Assembly (NCBI GenBank): GCA_964393215.1
Contig: CAYMSW010000017.1
Coordinates: 1 to 14,610, forward strand
Source of the DNA: CAYFNK01 sp964393215
Lineage (GTDB): Archaea > Nanobdellota > Nanobdellia > SCGC-AAA011-G17 > PNOQ01
Length of the DNA stretch: 14,610 bases
Direction: 5' to 3'
Under the pieces are notes generated by a model that was given only the letters and a program-made list of their open reading frames with translations, was not told the origin of the DNA and made no database searches. Every line of letters begins with the position of its first letter. Positions within the stretch are counted from its first letter, which is position 1. Below are positions 1 through 6,993 of the stretch, piece by piece. The translations under genes and the position numbers were made by a program.

Positions 1-384
1 GTAAATGAAAAACTACCTTTCGAAGATAATTCTTTCGATTTAATTTGGACCAGTGAACTTATAGAACACTTAGAAAACCCAAAAGAAAGTATAAAAGAAT
101 TTGAAAGAGTTCTAAAACCAAAAGGAGAAATGATATTAACAACCCCAAATTCATATTTCTGGTTCTACAGCATAGCAAAGTTATTCGGAAAAAGCCCAAA
201 AGATTTGCAAAATCAAGGGCACAGACATTTCTTCTCAGAAAAAAACATCAAAGAACTTATACCTAACGGAGAAATTTACGGATATTTCCCATACATGATA
301 AAAAAATTCACAATAAGAAAAGCAATTGGACCTTTATCTCCAACATTTGTTATTAAATCTTCTCCGCAACAAGACAGTGATTAA
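1..384 (+). CDS. Class I SAM-dependent methyltransferase, C-terminal part (5' end outside window)
   Basis: The reading frame is open from base 1 to the TAA at 382-384 and enters from the left, so only the last 127 residues are visible. They start in the middle of a Methyltransf_11-type domain: 'LPFEDNSFDLI' is the usual post-motif-II segment, 'SELIEHLENP' matches the E-H-x-x-(D/N)-P motif, and 'RVLKPKGEMILTTPN' is the classic motif III strand. The SAM-binding glycine motif must lie upstream of the window. The tail is basic with no membrane segment. A likely role is O- or N-methylation of a sugar in the glycan made by the surrounding genes, but the substrate cannot be read from the sequence. 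The last 32 nt overlap the 3' end of the convergent methyltransferase gene on the other strand. An ATG at 130 lies inside the domain and is not the true start. Confidence 0.88.
   Translation, partial: VNEKLPFEDNSFDLIWTSELIEHLENPKESIKEFERVLKPKGEMILTTPNSYFWFYSIAKLFGKSPKDLQNQGHRHFFSEKNIKELIPNGEIYGYFPYMIKKFTIRKAIGPLSPTFVIKSSPQQDSD
353..384. other. Tail-to-tail overlap of two convergent genes (32 nt)
   Basis: The stop of the plus-strand methyltransferase (382-384) and the stop of the minus-strand methyltransferase (353-355) lie inside each other's coding sequence. Both C-termini are therefore encoded by the same 32 bp, leaving no room for separate terminators outside coding sequence. Confidence 0.85.
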
Positions 385-1093
385 TAAAAGCACCCTTCTT
401 AAACTTCCTCTTATCAAATTCATTAATTTTATTATAAAATTTATACACTTTAGAATTCTCAACCCCTTCATGAGTCTTAAATTTAGACTGCTTCTTCATT
501 CCAAACTTCTTCATAACGGGTGAAAAAACATATGTAGCCAAATAAGGCAAATAATTAACAAATAAAGCTACAAAATATCTTGACCTTCCTTCATACTTCT
601 GAATCTTAAAACCATTATTCTCAATCAAGTTCTTAATTCCTTCTTCAGTATATAATCTCCTATGTCCCCAGGCCCACAAACCTATTGGCAATTTCATTCC
701 AAACCTATTCAAACCCCAATTAATTGGATCATAAACAAATGGAAACTTCTTATTTGGCACAGTCAAAACCAATTTCCCCCCTTTCTTCAATACTCTATTT
801 ATTTCACCAATCGCCTTATTAGGATCATCAACATGTTCCATAACATCTGCACAAACAACTGAATCAAAAACACCTTCATCAAAAGGCATTTCTTCAGCGG
901 CAGCACAAACCATATTATCAGAAATCAAACCAGGATCTGGTTCAAGACCAACAAACTCCAGACTATTATCTCTATACAAATGAAAATAAAGTCCTGCACC
1001 GCAACCAGAATCTAACAGCTTTCCAGAACTAGGTATATTTTCAGAAACAAACTCCAATTTATTTCTATAGACCGGGCTAACTCTTTTATCCAT
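353..1093 (-). CDS. Class I SAM-dependent methyltransferase
   Basis: A 246-residue soluble protein with the full Methyltransf_11 fold. Motif I 'LLDSGCGAG' is at about residues 26-34, an acidic residue ends strand 2 ('VGLEPDP'), 'MPFDEGVFDSVVCADVMEHVDDP' is split across motif II and the E-H-V-D-D-P signature, and 'RVLKKGGKLVLTVPN' is motif III. The C-terminal third is basic and aromatic (for example 'LPYLATYVFSPVMKKFG'), which may allow peripheral membrane contact with a lipid-linked substrate; this is inference. It is the second gene of a two-gene minus-strand unit behind a GT-C glycosyltransferase, 32 nt downstream of that gene's stop, and it also has its own TATA-like box about 27 nt upstream of the ATG. 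The likely role is methylation of a glycan or its lipid carrier; the substrate is unknown. It is clearly different from the two other methyltransferases in the window. Confidence 0.9.
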   Translation of the reverse strand: MDKRVSPVYRNKLEFVSENIPSSGKLLDSGCGAGLYFHLYRDNSLEFVGLEPDPGLISDNMVCAAAEEMPFDEGVFDSVVCADVMEHVDDPNKAIGEINRVLKKGGKLVLTVPNKKFPFVYDPINWGLNRFGMKLPIGLWAWGHRRLYTEEGIKNLIENNGFKIQKYEGRSRYFVALFVNYLPYLATYVFSPVMKKFGMKKQSKFKTHEGVENSKVYKFYNKINEFDKRKFKKGAFINHCLVAEKI

Positions 1094-1114
1094 AAAAAAG
1101 AAAAAACAACTCCC

Positions 1115-1125
1115 ATTTATAAAAT
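1115..1125 (-). promoter_or_regulatory. TATA-like box for the minus-strand methyltransferase
   Basis: Read on the minus strand this is an ATTTTATAAAT-type box centred about 27 nt before the ATG at 1093, the spacing expected for a leaderless archaeal transcript. It abuts the stop codon of the upstream GT-C gene (1126-1128), so the second gene can probably be transcribed on its own as well as by readthrough. Confidence 0.5.
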
Positions 1126-2775
1126 TTACACATTAACATACATTATCCTAGAAACGCCAAAAGAATACTCATAATCCCTAAAATAAACTTCCTTATCTTT
1201 AGTCAAATCATTCACAGCATTTATATCAAAACTTCCGCCTTTCTCTAACAAGAAATAAATTGGTTGTGCTTGATCCCCTTGTTGAGTAAAGGCAACCTGT
1301 TTCAAAGAATAACCACTAGAAATATAATTCCACATTTCTTCATTTTGGAAAATATCCATTCCCCATTGATAAACAAACACCCACCGGACATTCTGTTCTT
1401 CCTCAATCTGCTTAAATTCGTCCAACTTTTTCCAGCCTTTCCCATATCCTTTCCTATCTGCATGCCACAGAACACCATATGATTGATGCGAAGGGAAAAC
1501 TAACCATTCATTTTCTTCAGAATTTTCTTTTATGTACTCCCCAGCAATATCTAATCCTGGAAACTGAGTATTGAACATCCTATCTTTTGCTTCCATAGCA
1601 GGAGCATACAAGGTAAACAACAACACAAGAATAACTATGATTCTAAAATATTTAATTTTCACCATTTTTTCAATATTAGCACCAACAAAAACAAAGAAAT
1701 AAGCAATCAACAACAAAACCAAGGGGGCAATAGGATATTGGTGATAAACATGTCCTTTCAAATATCCAGAAGCTACAATAATCCAAATTGGACTAGTATA
1801 AACAAATGCCAAAAAGAACTTGTTAACTCTCTTTCTCATAAAAAACAACACAACAATCAGCCCAGCAATAGCATACCAAAAACCTAAATGTGTAAAACTA
1901 TCAGCAATATAAATCCAAACAGAATCAACCCAACCAGACTTAAATATGGCTTTGAAATCTAAAGCGTCTGCAAACATGTGGCTATCTATCTTAGAAGCAA
2001 CGTACCTGGTGTACAATAACCAAATTGGAATCAACAACAAAAGCAAACCTGCCTTGAAGATTTTTTTATTTTCCTTGATAAATTCCTTATTGAAAATTTT
2101 CTTATAAGGGAATGTGACCAAAATAGGTAAAAATATTATAAAGAAATCATATTTGGTCAAAAACGCCATAACTAAAAATATACTAGCCCAAATAGTGTTC
2201 TTAAAATTAATATTTTTTCTCCACCTTAAATAAAAATAGCCAGCACCAACCATAAAAAACAAAGCAACATTCACCAGTTGCATTTGTCTTCCAAAGAAAA
2301 TAAACAAGGGAGTTATAGCAGCCAGAGCAGCAACAGTAAAGGCCATATCATCTCTATTAGTCAATTCCTTAGTAAACAAGTATAGAAAAACTATCGTACC
2401 CAACATAAAAATAATATTCGTAAATCTAGCAATAAAGAGAGATTCCCCAAATATCATAAACAGAAATCCAACAATAATAGAAGTTGTCGGTAAAGAATCA
2501 CCGTGCGCCCCAGAAGGATCATCTCCAACTATAGGATAATCCCATTCCGGAATAAAAAGTCCATGCTCAAAAAAACCATTATCTGCAAAATTTCTAGCCT
2601 CAGTCAAATAGTGTGTCTCTTTCCAATTGTGGTATCCTACAACAGGATAGTCAACATGATAAAATCTCAAATAGAAAGTAAATATCAAAATAGCTAAAAG
2701 CAATATTATCTTCCAATGTTTCATCAAAAAAGGAAAAATATCTTTATCTTTCTGTATACCAACTTCATCAGACAT
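1126..2775 (-). CDS. Polytopic membrane glycosyltransferase, GT-C / ArnT-PMT-like (family 39 type)
   Basis: About 549 residues. A short polar N-terminus precedes the first membrane helix (about residues 22-37, 'IILLLAILIFTFYLRF'). A first outside loop then carries 'HNWKETHY' (from about residue 49), resembling the H-x-W-R-Q motif of bacterial and archaeal family-39-like transferases. About ten more hydrophobic helices follow, and a C-terminal soluble domain of about 150 residues starts near 'MEAKDRMFNTQFPGLD'. GT-C enzymes transfer sugar from a polyprenyl-phosphate donor to an acceptor on the outer face of the membrane. The classic acidic D/E pair in the first loop is not obvious; an acidic stretch 'VGDDPSGAHGD' follows later. 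The frame stays open to a TTG at 2790, but the TATA-like box at 2795-2804 lies too close to that codon. The ATG at 2775 sits 25 nt from the box, so I chose it. It heads a two-gene unit with the methyltransferase downstream. Confidence 0.85.
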   Translation of the reverse strand: MSDEVGIQKDKDIFPFLMKHWKIILLLAILIFTFYLRFYHVDYPVVGYHNWKETHYLTEARNFADNGFFEHGLFIPEWDYPIVGDDPSGAHGDSLPTTSIIVGFLFMIFGESLFIARFTNIIFMLGTIVFLYLFTKELTNRDDMAFTVAALAAITPLFIFFGRQMQLVNVALFFMVGAGYFYLRWRKNINFKNTIWASIFLVMAFLTKYDFFIIFLPILVTFPYKKIFNKEFIKENKKIFKAGLLLLLIPIWLLYTRYVASKIDSHMFADALDFKAIFKSGWVDSVWIYIADSFTHLGFWYAIAGLIVVLFFMRKRVNKFFLAFVYTSPIWIIVASGYLKGHVYHQYPIAPLVLLLIAYFFVFVGANIEKMVKIKYFRIIVILVLLFTLYAPAMEAKDRMFNTQFPGLDIAGEYIKENSEENEWLVFPSHQSYGVLWHADRKGYGKGWKKLDEFKQIEEEQNVRWVFVYQWGMDIFQNEEMWNYISSGYSLKQVAFTQQGDQAQPIYFLLEKGGSFDINAVNDLTKDKEVYFRDYEYSFGVSRIMYVNV

Positions 2776-2794
2776 GAAAGTCAGAAACAAGCCT

Positions 2795-2804
2795 CATATA
2801 TAAA
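2795..2804 (-). promoter_or_regulatory. TATA-like box for the GT-C glycosyltransferase
   Basis: On the minus strand the sequence reads TTTATATATG, centred about 25 nt before the ATG at 2775. It forms one half of an 82-nt divergent promoter with the box at 2827-2837. Confidence 0.5.
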
Positions 2805-2826
2805 CATTATCAAAGAGATTCACAAA

Positions 2827-2837
2827 TTATTTAAAAC
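2827..2837 (+). promoter_or_regulatory. TATA-like box for the six-gene glycosyltransferase operon
   Basis: TTATTTAAAAC is centred about 26 nt before the ATG at 2858, implying a leaderless transcript. It is about 32 nt from the opposing box at 2795-2804, so the two promoters are close enough to compete for binding. Confidence 0.5.
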
Positions 2838-2857
2838 AAATTTCTTTTCAAGCATCA

Positions 2858-3538
2858 ATGAATATCTCCATAGTAATTCCTGCATTTAATGAAGAAAAAA
2901 ACATAGGAAATGTCATAGACAATCTAAAAGAGTACGGATACAAAAACATAATTGTAATAGATGATGGATCCAAAGATAAAACATTCGAAGTAGCAAGCTC
3001 AAGAGAGGTAGAAGTTCTAAGGCATTTTATAAACAGAGGTCAAGGAGCTGCTCTCCAAACAGGAATGAGTTACGCTCTATTAAACGGAGCAGACATTATA
3101 GTTCATTTCGATTCAGACGGACAACACAGAACAGAAGAAATACAACGCATGATCCTTCCAATAATAAACAATCAAGTAGAAGCAACTTTAGGGTCAAGAT
3201 TTTTAAGTGGACAGAAACTCCCATTCAAGAGAAAGCTCATGCTAAAAGCAGCAATATTCACAATTTGGGCTTTTTATGGAGTAAAACTCTCAGATGCACA
3301 CAATGGCTTTAGAGCATTTTCAAGAGAAGCAGCAAAAAGAGTTATAATCACTATGGATAAAATGGAACATGCATCAGAAATAGTAGAAGAAATACACAGA
3401 AAAAAAATAAAGTACAAAGAAATTCCTGTAAACATAATTTACACAGAGGAATCTCTTAAACAAGGAAGAAAAGGTCAAGGAAACTTCGACTCAATGAAAA
3501 TAGTAACAAAAATGTTTTTGAAAAAACTGGGAGCTTAA
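2858..3538 (+). CDS. Family 2 glycosyltransferase, polyprenyl-phosphate sugar transferase (DPM1-like)
   Basis: A 226-residue protein that is essentially one GT-A domain. The N-terminus 'VIPAFNEE' and 'VIDDGSKD' (about residues 33-40) form the nucleotide-sugar binding half. 'HFDSDGQH' (about 83-90) holds the metal-binding D-x-D. 'LGSRF' and 'DAHNGFRAFSREAA' match the conserved acceptor-side motif of dolichol-phosphate mannose or glucose synthases. No C-terminal membrane helices are present, so it probably works as a soluble or peripheral enzyme at the cytoplasmic membrane face. The likely reaction is transfer of a hexose from a nucleotide sugar to a polyprenyl phosphate, supplying donors for the GT-C proteins nearby. 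It is first in an operon and followed after 1 nt by a DUF2304 membrane protein, a pairing commonly seen for this type of GT2. The sugar specificity cannot be told. Confidence 0.9.
   Translation: MNISIVIPAFNEEKNIGNVIDNLKEYGYKNIIVIDDGSKDKTFEVASSREVEVLRHFINRGQGAALQTGMSYALLNGADIIVHFDSDGQHRTEEIQRMILPIINNQVEATLGSRFLSGQKLPFKRKLMLKAAIFTIWAFYGVKLSDAHNGFRAFSREAAKRVIITMDKMEHASEIVEEIHRKKIKYKEIPVNIIYTEESLKQGRKGQGNFDSMKIVTKMFLKKLGA
3529..3533 (+). promoter_or_regulatory. Shine-Dalgarno-like GGGAG before the DUF2304 gene
   Basis: GGGAG ends 6 nt before the ATG at 3540 and lies inside the last codons of the GT2 gene. It is one of the few internal starts in this window with a plausible ribosome binding site. 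Confidence 0.45.
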
Positions 3539-3539
3539 A

Positions 3540-3860
3540 ATGAACATAATACAAATAATTTTCATAATTTTCAGCATCTTTGCATTCAGCAGAGTCTACA
3601 TGAACATAAAAGAAAAAAATCTTAAAGGAAGGGAAGCGTTCTTCTGGTTGGTTTTCTGGGGAGCAGCAGTACTTGTACTTCTCTATCCAGGTGTTTCAAC
3701 CTTTACCTCAAACATATTCGGCGTAGAAAGAGGAGCAGATTTCATAATTTACTTAGCGATAATTCTTCTAGCATATATGATATTTAGATTATATGCAAAA
3801 CTAACACACTTAGAAAGAAACATAACAAAAATAATTAGAACAATAGCAATAAGAAAATGA
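3540..3860 (+). CDS. DUF2304-family small membrane protein
   Basis: A 106-residue protein with three hydrophobic segments: about residues 2-18 ('IIQIIFIIFSIFAFSRVY'), 33-51 ('AFFWLVFWGAAVLVLLYPG') and 67-85 ('FIIYLAIILLAYMIFRLY'), followed by a basic amphipathic tail ('LTHLERNITKIIRTIAIRK'). The layout, with 'GREAFFWLVFWGA..L..YPG' after the first helix and 'GVERGADFIIYL' before the last, matches DUF2304, a family of unknown biochemical function repeatedly found beside family 2 glycosyltransferases. It starts 1 nt after the GT2 stop and its own stop overlaps the next gene's start as ATGA at 3857. A reasonable inference is that it anchors the helix-less GT2 to the membrane or helps handle the polyprenyl substrate, but this is not shown. 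Confidence 0.85.
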   Translation: MNIIQIIFIIFSIFAFSRVYMNIKEKNLKGREAFFWLVFWGAAVLVLLYPGVSTFTSNIFGVERGADFIIYLAIILLAYMIFRLYAKLTHLERNITKIIRTIAIRK

Positions 3861-5005
3861 AAATAGTTTACATCACAGAATATTTTCCATATCAAGGAGA
3901 AGGAGACATAACTGGTGGAGTTGAGTCAAGATGCTTCAACATCGCAAAAGAATTGTCAAAAAAACATGAGATAATAGTTATAACTTCATGGAAAAATGGA
4001 CAAGAAAGAAATCACAACATAGACAACATAAAAATATACAGAGTTGGATCAAATCACGGATATTCAAATGAAGGAAATATTGCATCTAGACTAAAATTCT
4101 CAAAAGCTGCATACAAAATTGCAAAAAAAATAAAGGCAGACATTGTTGAAGGCTACAACTTCATAAGCTACTTGCCTGCATACAATTCATCCAAAATAAC
4201 AGGAGCAAAAAGCATTGCAACATATCATGAAGTTTGGTTAGGTGAATGGATAAAGAACAAAGGGTTCATCACAGGAACTCTTGGAGAAATTTGGGAAAGA
4301 CTAGTCCTATCAAAAAACTGGGACAAAATAATCTCGGTAAGTAATTTCACAGCAAACAGAATAAAGAAAAAAACAACAACCATCCCAAACGGAATAAACA
4401 TAGATTCATACGAAGGAAATGAAACAAAATTCAAAGAACCAACAATTTGTTCTATCTCAAGACTAACACCAAAAAAAAGAGTTCAAGATTTAATAAGAGC
4501 AACTGCAGTACTAAAAGAACAAATTCCAAATATAAAAACAATAATCATAGGAAGGGGAGAAGAAACAAACAATCTAAAACAACTAACAAAAGAATTAAAC
4601 TTGGAAAACAACGTAGAGTTCACTGGATTTGTAAAAGAACACAAAGATGTAATAAAAACTTTAAAAAAATCACATATTTTCTGTTTGCCAAGTATTCTAG
4701 AGGGCTTTGGAATTGTTCTCGCAGAAGCGATGGCTTCAAAAGTCCCATATATTTGTTCAGATATAGAAGTTCTAAGAGAAGTAACTGAAGAAGGAAAGGG
4801 TGGACTAATTTTCAAACAGAAAAACACAGAAGATTTAGCAAACAAACTTCTCCAACTTCTAAAAAACAAAGAGTTCCACAACCAAAAAATAGAGGAAGGG
4901 ACAAATCTAGTAAAAAAGTACGACTGGAAAATAATCGCACAAAACATAGACCAAGAATACCAAGATTTAATAAACAAAGGTCAACTCACAAAGGAAGAGG
5001 TTTGA
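3857..5005 (+). CDS. Family 4 glycosyltransferase (GT-B fold)
   Basis: 382 residues, a normal length for GT4. The N-terminal Rossmann domain starts 'MKIVYITEYFPYQGEGD' with the 'GGVE' loop at residues 20-23, the phosphate-contacting loop of the acceptor domain. The second Rossmann domain begins near 'ICSISRLTPKKRVQDLIRA', continues with 'IIIGRGEE' and 'VEFTGFV', and ends in the E-x7-E signature 'EGFGIVLAE' (282-290), which binds the nucleotide-sugar donor. No membrane helix is seen, so it should extend a lipid-linked glycan on the cytoplasmic face. The start ATG overlaps the previous stop (ATGA), pointing to translational coupling; no Shine-Dalgarno is seen. An A8 run at 4470-4477 does not break the frame. 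Donor and acceptor sugars are unknown. Confidence 0.93.
   Translation: MKIVYITEYFPYQGEGDITGGVESRCFNIAKELSKKHEIIVITSWKNGQERNHNIDNIKIYRVGSNHGYSNEGNIASRLKFSKAAYKIAKKIKADIVEGYNFISYLPAYNSSKITGAKSIATYHEVWLGEWIKNKGFITGTLGEIWERLVLSKNWDKIISVSNFTANRIKKKTTTIPNGINIDSYEGNETKFKEPTICSISRLTPKKRVQDLIRATAVLKEQIPNIKTIIIGRGEETNNLKQLTKELNLENNVEFTGFVKEHKDVIKTLKKSHIFCLPSILEGFGIVLAEAMASKVPYICSDIEVLREVTEEGKGGLIFKQKNTEDLANKLLQLLKNKEFHNQKIEEGTNLVKKYDWKIIAQNIDQEYQDLINKGQLTKEEV
4997..5001 (+). promoter_or_regulatory. Shine-Dalgarno-like GAGGT before the second GT-C gene
   Basis: GGAAGAGGT (4993-5001) sits 8 nt before the ATG at 5010, overlapping the end of the GT4 gene. It supports that ATG as the start. Confidence 0.45.
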
Positions 5006-5009
5006 TTTA

Positions 5010-6644
5010 ATGAAATTAAACGGAAAAAAGATAGCAATTCTAATAATACTGGTCTTATTTCTAGCAGGATTGTTCTTTAGAGTCCAATTAGATGGTTTAA
5101 ATCCAACCCACCCCGGAAATCTCAAAGCTGCAAACGCATTCTACCACGTAATTGCTGCAGATCATGTAGCTAACACAGGAGAGATATTTGGAAATCCTTC
5201 TTGGGATGCAGAAGGACATAATGATGTCACAAGTATTGTTGCACAACACCAAGCAGTAATGATAGCTCCATTAATCAAACTAACAGGGATTGAAGAGTGG
5301 AATTTATCTTATCTGATTGTAGTTATCCTCTCAGCATTAGCGATCCCAATAACATACATGCTAACAAGACGTTTATTCAAATCAGAAATAACTTCAATAA
5401 TTGCAGCCGGGCTAATAGTTATTCCAATACAAATAACAAATTGGCTCTACTACCTGTATATAGGAATCTGGCTACAATCAAGTGTAACTCCTTTCTTACT
5501 TCTATCAATCGTATTCATAATAGATTTATTCAAAGAATTAAAACTCTGGAAAATAGTAGCACTAAGCATAACCACGACAGCAACATTTCTAATGTTCCCA
5601 CCAGTAATGATATTCTTTTTCCCACTTCTCCTAGTAATCTTATGGAAAATATTAACTGAAAAAATAGAAAACAAAGAAAAGATAAAAAAATTCATAGGGT
5701 ATGCAATAATTCCTATAATCTCTCTAATAATTTTTATGCCAATTCTTATGTTCGGAGATTTGGGTTCTGCAAGCCAGGATGAAAAGTTATTCGAATTTGG
5801 ACCACCAAACTATGAAAGCGCACCGTTTGCAAAAGGAATAGAAAGTATACCTTGGATTCTCTTAATATTTGGAGGATATGGTTTACTACTCTTATTAATG
5901 AACTACAAAAAATACAAGGGAGTAATTCTATGGATGGCTTACATGGGAGCGATTCTCTACATCCTCCCGTATTTCATGCACGGTCACACTGGATATTATC
6001 TCCTAAGAATGAGGGGAGGATTCTTAATCTATCTACTGGCACCAATAATTGCCTACGGAATATATCATTTAGGAATAAAAAACATATCAAAAGTCTTCAA
6101 AAGTAAACTGATACTAACAATACTCGCACTAATACTACTAATTGGGGCGGCAGTACCTGCGCATGGTCTACTCAAAGAACAACTTGCTTATGAACATATA
6201 CCTGAAGACAAATATGAAGTAATGTTATGGGTACAAGAAAACGTACCAGAAGGAGAAAACATGCTCGTCTTAGAAGGAGACTACCAATTGTCTGGAACTT
6301 ACTTCAAAAGAAATAGATTCACGTTAGATCAAGAACAGCTAATAACATATCTAACGGGAATTTCACAGGGACAAGATCCAAATACAATAAATGGATTCTG
6401 GAGCGGGTACGCAGACTGGGGAAAGTGGAGCAAAAGAACTGGGTACTTCAGTTTTGAAAAATACGAACCGCTAAGTAAAACACAACAAATAACAAACTTC
6501 AATTACGTATTTATGGAACACTTATCCCCAGAAATAGGAGAGATAAATGGACAACTCATATCATGGTTAACCCAACACCAAGGATATGAAATCATTTATA
6601 ATCAAGGAAGATTCACAATTTTAGGAAAACAAAATGGAAACTAA
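5010..6644 (+). CDS. Polytopic membrane protein, GT-C / oligosaccharyltransferase-like
   Basis: 544 residues. A single N-terminal helix (about 8-25, 'IAILIILVLFLAGLFFRV') is followed by a long outside loop containing 'NAFYHVIAADHVANTGE' and 'NPSWDAEGHND', which resembles the first loop of STT3/AglB-like and other GT-C enzymes where D/E and Y-H residues hold the metal and donor. About ten helices follow, then a C-terminal soluble domain of about 150 residues from 'VMLWVQENVPEGENML' onward, typical of this superfamily. I do not find the WWDYG motif of true STT3 in the soluble domain; 'GFWSGYADWG' is the nearest tryptophan-rich stretch. It is therefore best called a GT-C-type glycosyltransferase or distant oligosaccharyltransferase rather than AglB. 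The gene lies 4 nt after the GT4 gene and overlaps the next gene by 11 nt, so it is co-expressed with the lipid-sugar GT2 enzymes. Confidence 0.75.
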   Translation: MKLNGKKIAILIILVLFLAGLFFRVQLDGLNPTHPGNLKAANAFYHVIAADHVANTGEIFGNPSWDAEGHNDVTSIVAQHQAVMIAPLIKLTGIEEWNLSYLIVVILSALAIPITYMLTRRLFKSEITSIIAAGLIVIPIQITNWLYYLYIGIWLQSSVTPFLLLSIVFIIDLFKELKLWKIVALSITTTATFLMFPPVMIFFFPLLLVILWKILTEKIENKEKIKKFIGYAIIPIISLIIFMPILMFGDLGSASQDEKLFEFGPPNYESAPFAKGIESIPWILLIFGGYGLLLLLMNYKKYKGVILWMAYMGAILYILPYFMHGHTGYYLLRMRGGFLIYLLAPIIAYGIYHLGIKNISKVFKSKLILTILALILLIGAAVPAHGLLKEQLAYEHIPEDKYEVMLWVQENVPEGENMLVLEGDYQLSGTYFKRNRFTLDQEQLITYLTGISQGQDPNTINGFWSGYADWGKWSKRTGYFSFEKYEPLSKTQQITNFNYVFMEHLSPEIGEINGQLISWLTQHQGYEIIYNQGRFTILGKQNGN

Positions 6645-6981
6645 AAAGCAAATACAAGAAATAATAATTTACGAAATCATAATTGTCCTATTAGCAGGTA
6701 TATTTTTGAAAAACTTTATCAACGTAATTAAATTTTCTGCAGCATTCATATTCCTATACTTCATACCATTACTTCCCTGGATAATAAAACTGAAAATAAA
6801 TATCCTAGAAAAAATGGTTTTGATAAATACCTTAGGACTTGCACTAGTTCCAACTTTGTTTATCTTCGCTGCATCGGTAACAAAACTAACTACAGCAATA
6901 TATGTTACAATTCCAATAATAGTTTTCATACTTGGAATTTACAAGCTAAAAAAAGACAATAAGCTTTTAAACAAAGAGTAA
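6634..6981 (+). CDS. Small four-helix membrane protein of unknown function
   Basis: 115 residues, almost all hydrophobic, with four probable membrane helices at about residues 10-27, 31-50, 61-81 and 86-104, and a lysine-rich cytoplasmic-type tail ('KLKKDNKLLNKE'). I do not recognise a family with confidence. Some helical repetition is suggestive of the N-terminal membrane part of DUF1616-like proteins, but that is a weak impression. It starts 11 nt inside the upstream GT-C gene in another frame, with an AGGA about 7 nt before the ATG, and is followed 12 nt later by a GT2. This tight coupling argues for a partner or accessory subunit of one of the two neighbours, in the same way that DUF2304 follows the first GT2. 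It is too hydrophobic to be a chance frame over a real gene on the other strand. Confidence 0.75.
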   Translation: METKKQIQEIIIYEIIIVLLAGIFLKNFINVIKFSAAFIFLYFIPLLPWIIKLKINILEKMVLINTLGLALVPTLFIFAASVTKLTTAIYVTIPIIVFILGIYKLKKDNKLLNKE

Positions 6982-6993
6982 TCTCGAAAACAG

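Noticed and set aside
2776..2857. Possible small RNA or riboswitch in the divergent spacer
   Set aside because: The spacer is almost fully used by two TATA-like boxes and near-leaderless starts, and no stable hairpin is apparent.
4470..4477. A8 run in the GT4 gene as a possible slippage site
   Set aside because: Such runs are frequent by chance in this A-rich DNA, and the frame continues without a break.
4447..4788. 113-codon plus-strand frame rich in Lys, Asn and Arg
   Set aside because: It is a second frame over the GT4 gene with low-complexity composition and no promoter.
4483..4977. 164-codon minus-strand frame
   Set aside because: It lies wholly inside the GT4 gene, whose E-x7-E motif and Rossmann pattern are on the plus strand; the translation has no family features.
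5010..6644. Assignment as the archaeal oligosaccharyltransferase AglB
   Set aside because: The membrane topology and first outside loop fit GT-C, but the W-W-D-Y-G motif expected in the soluble domain was not found.
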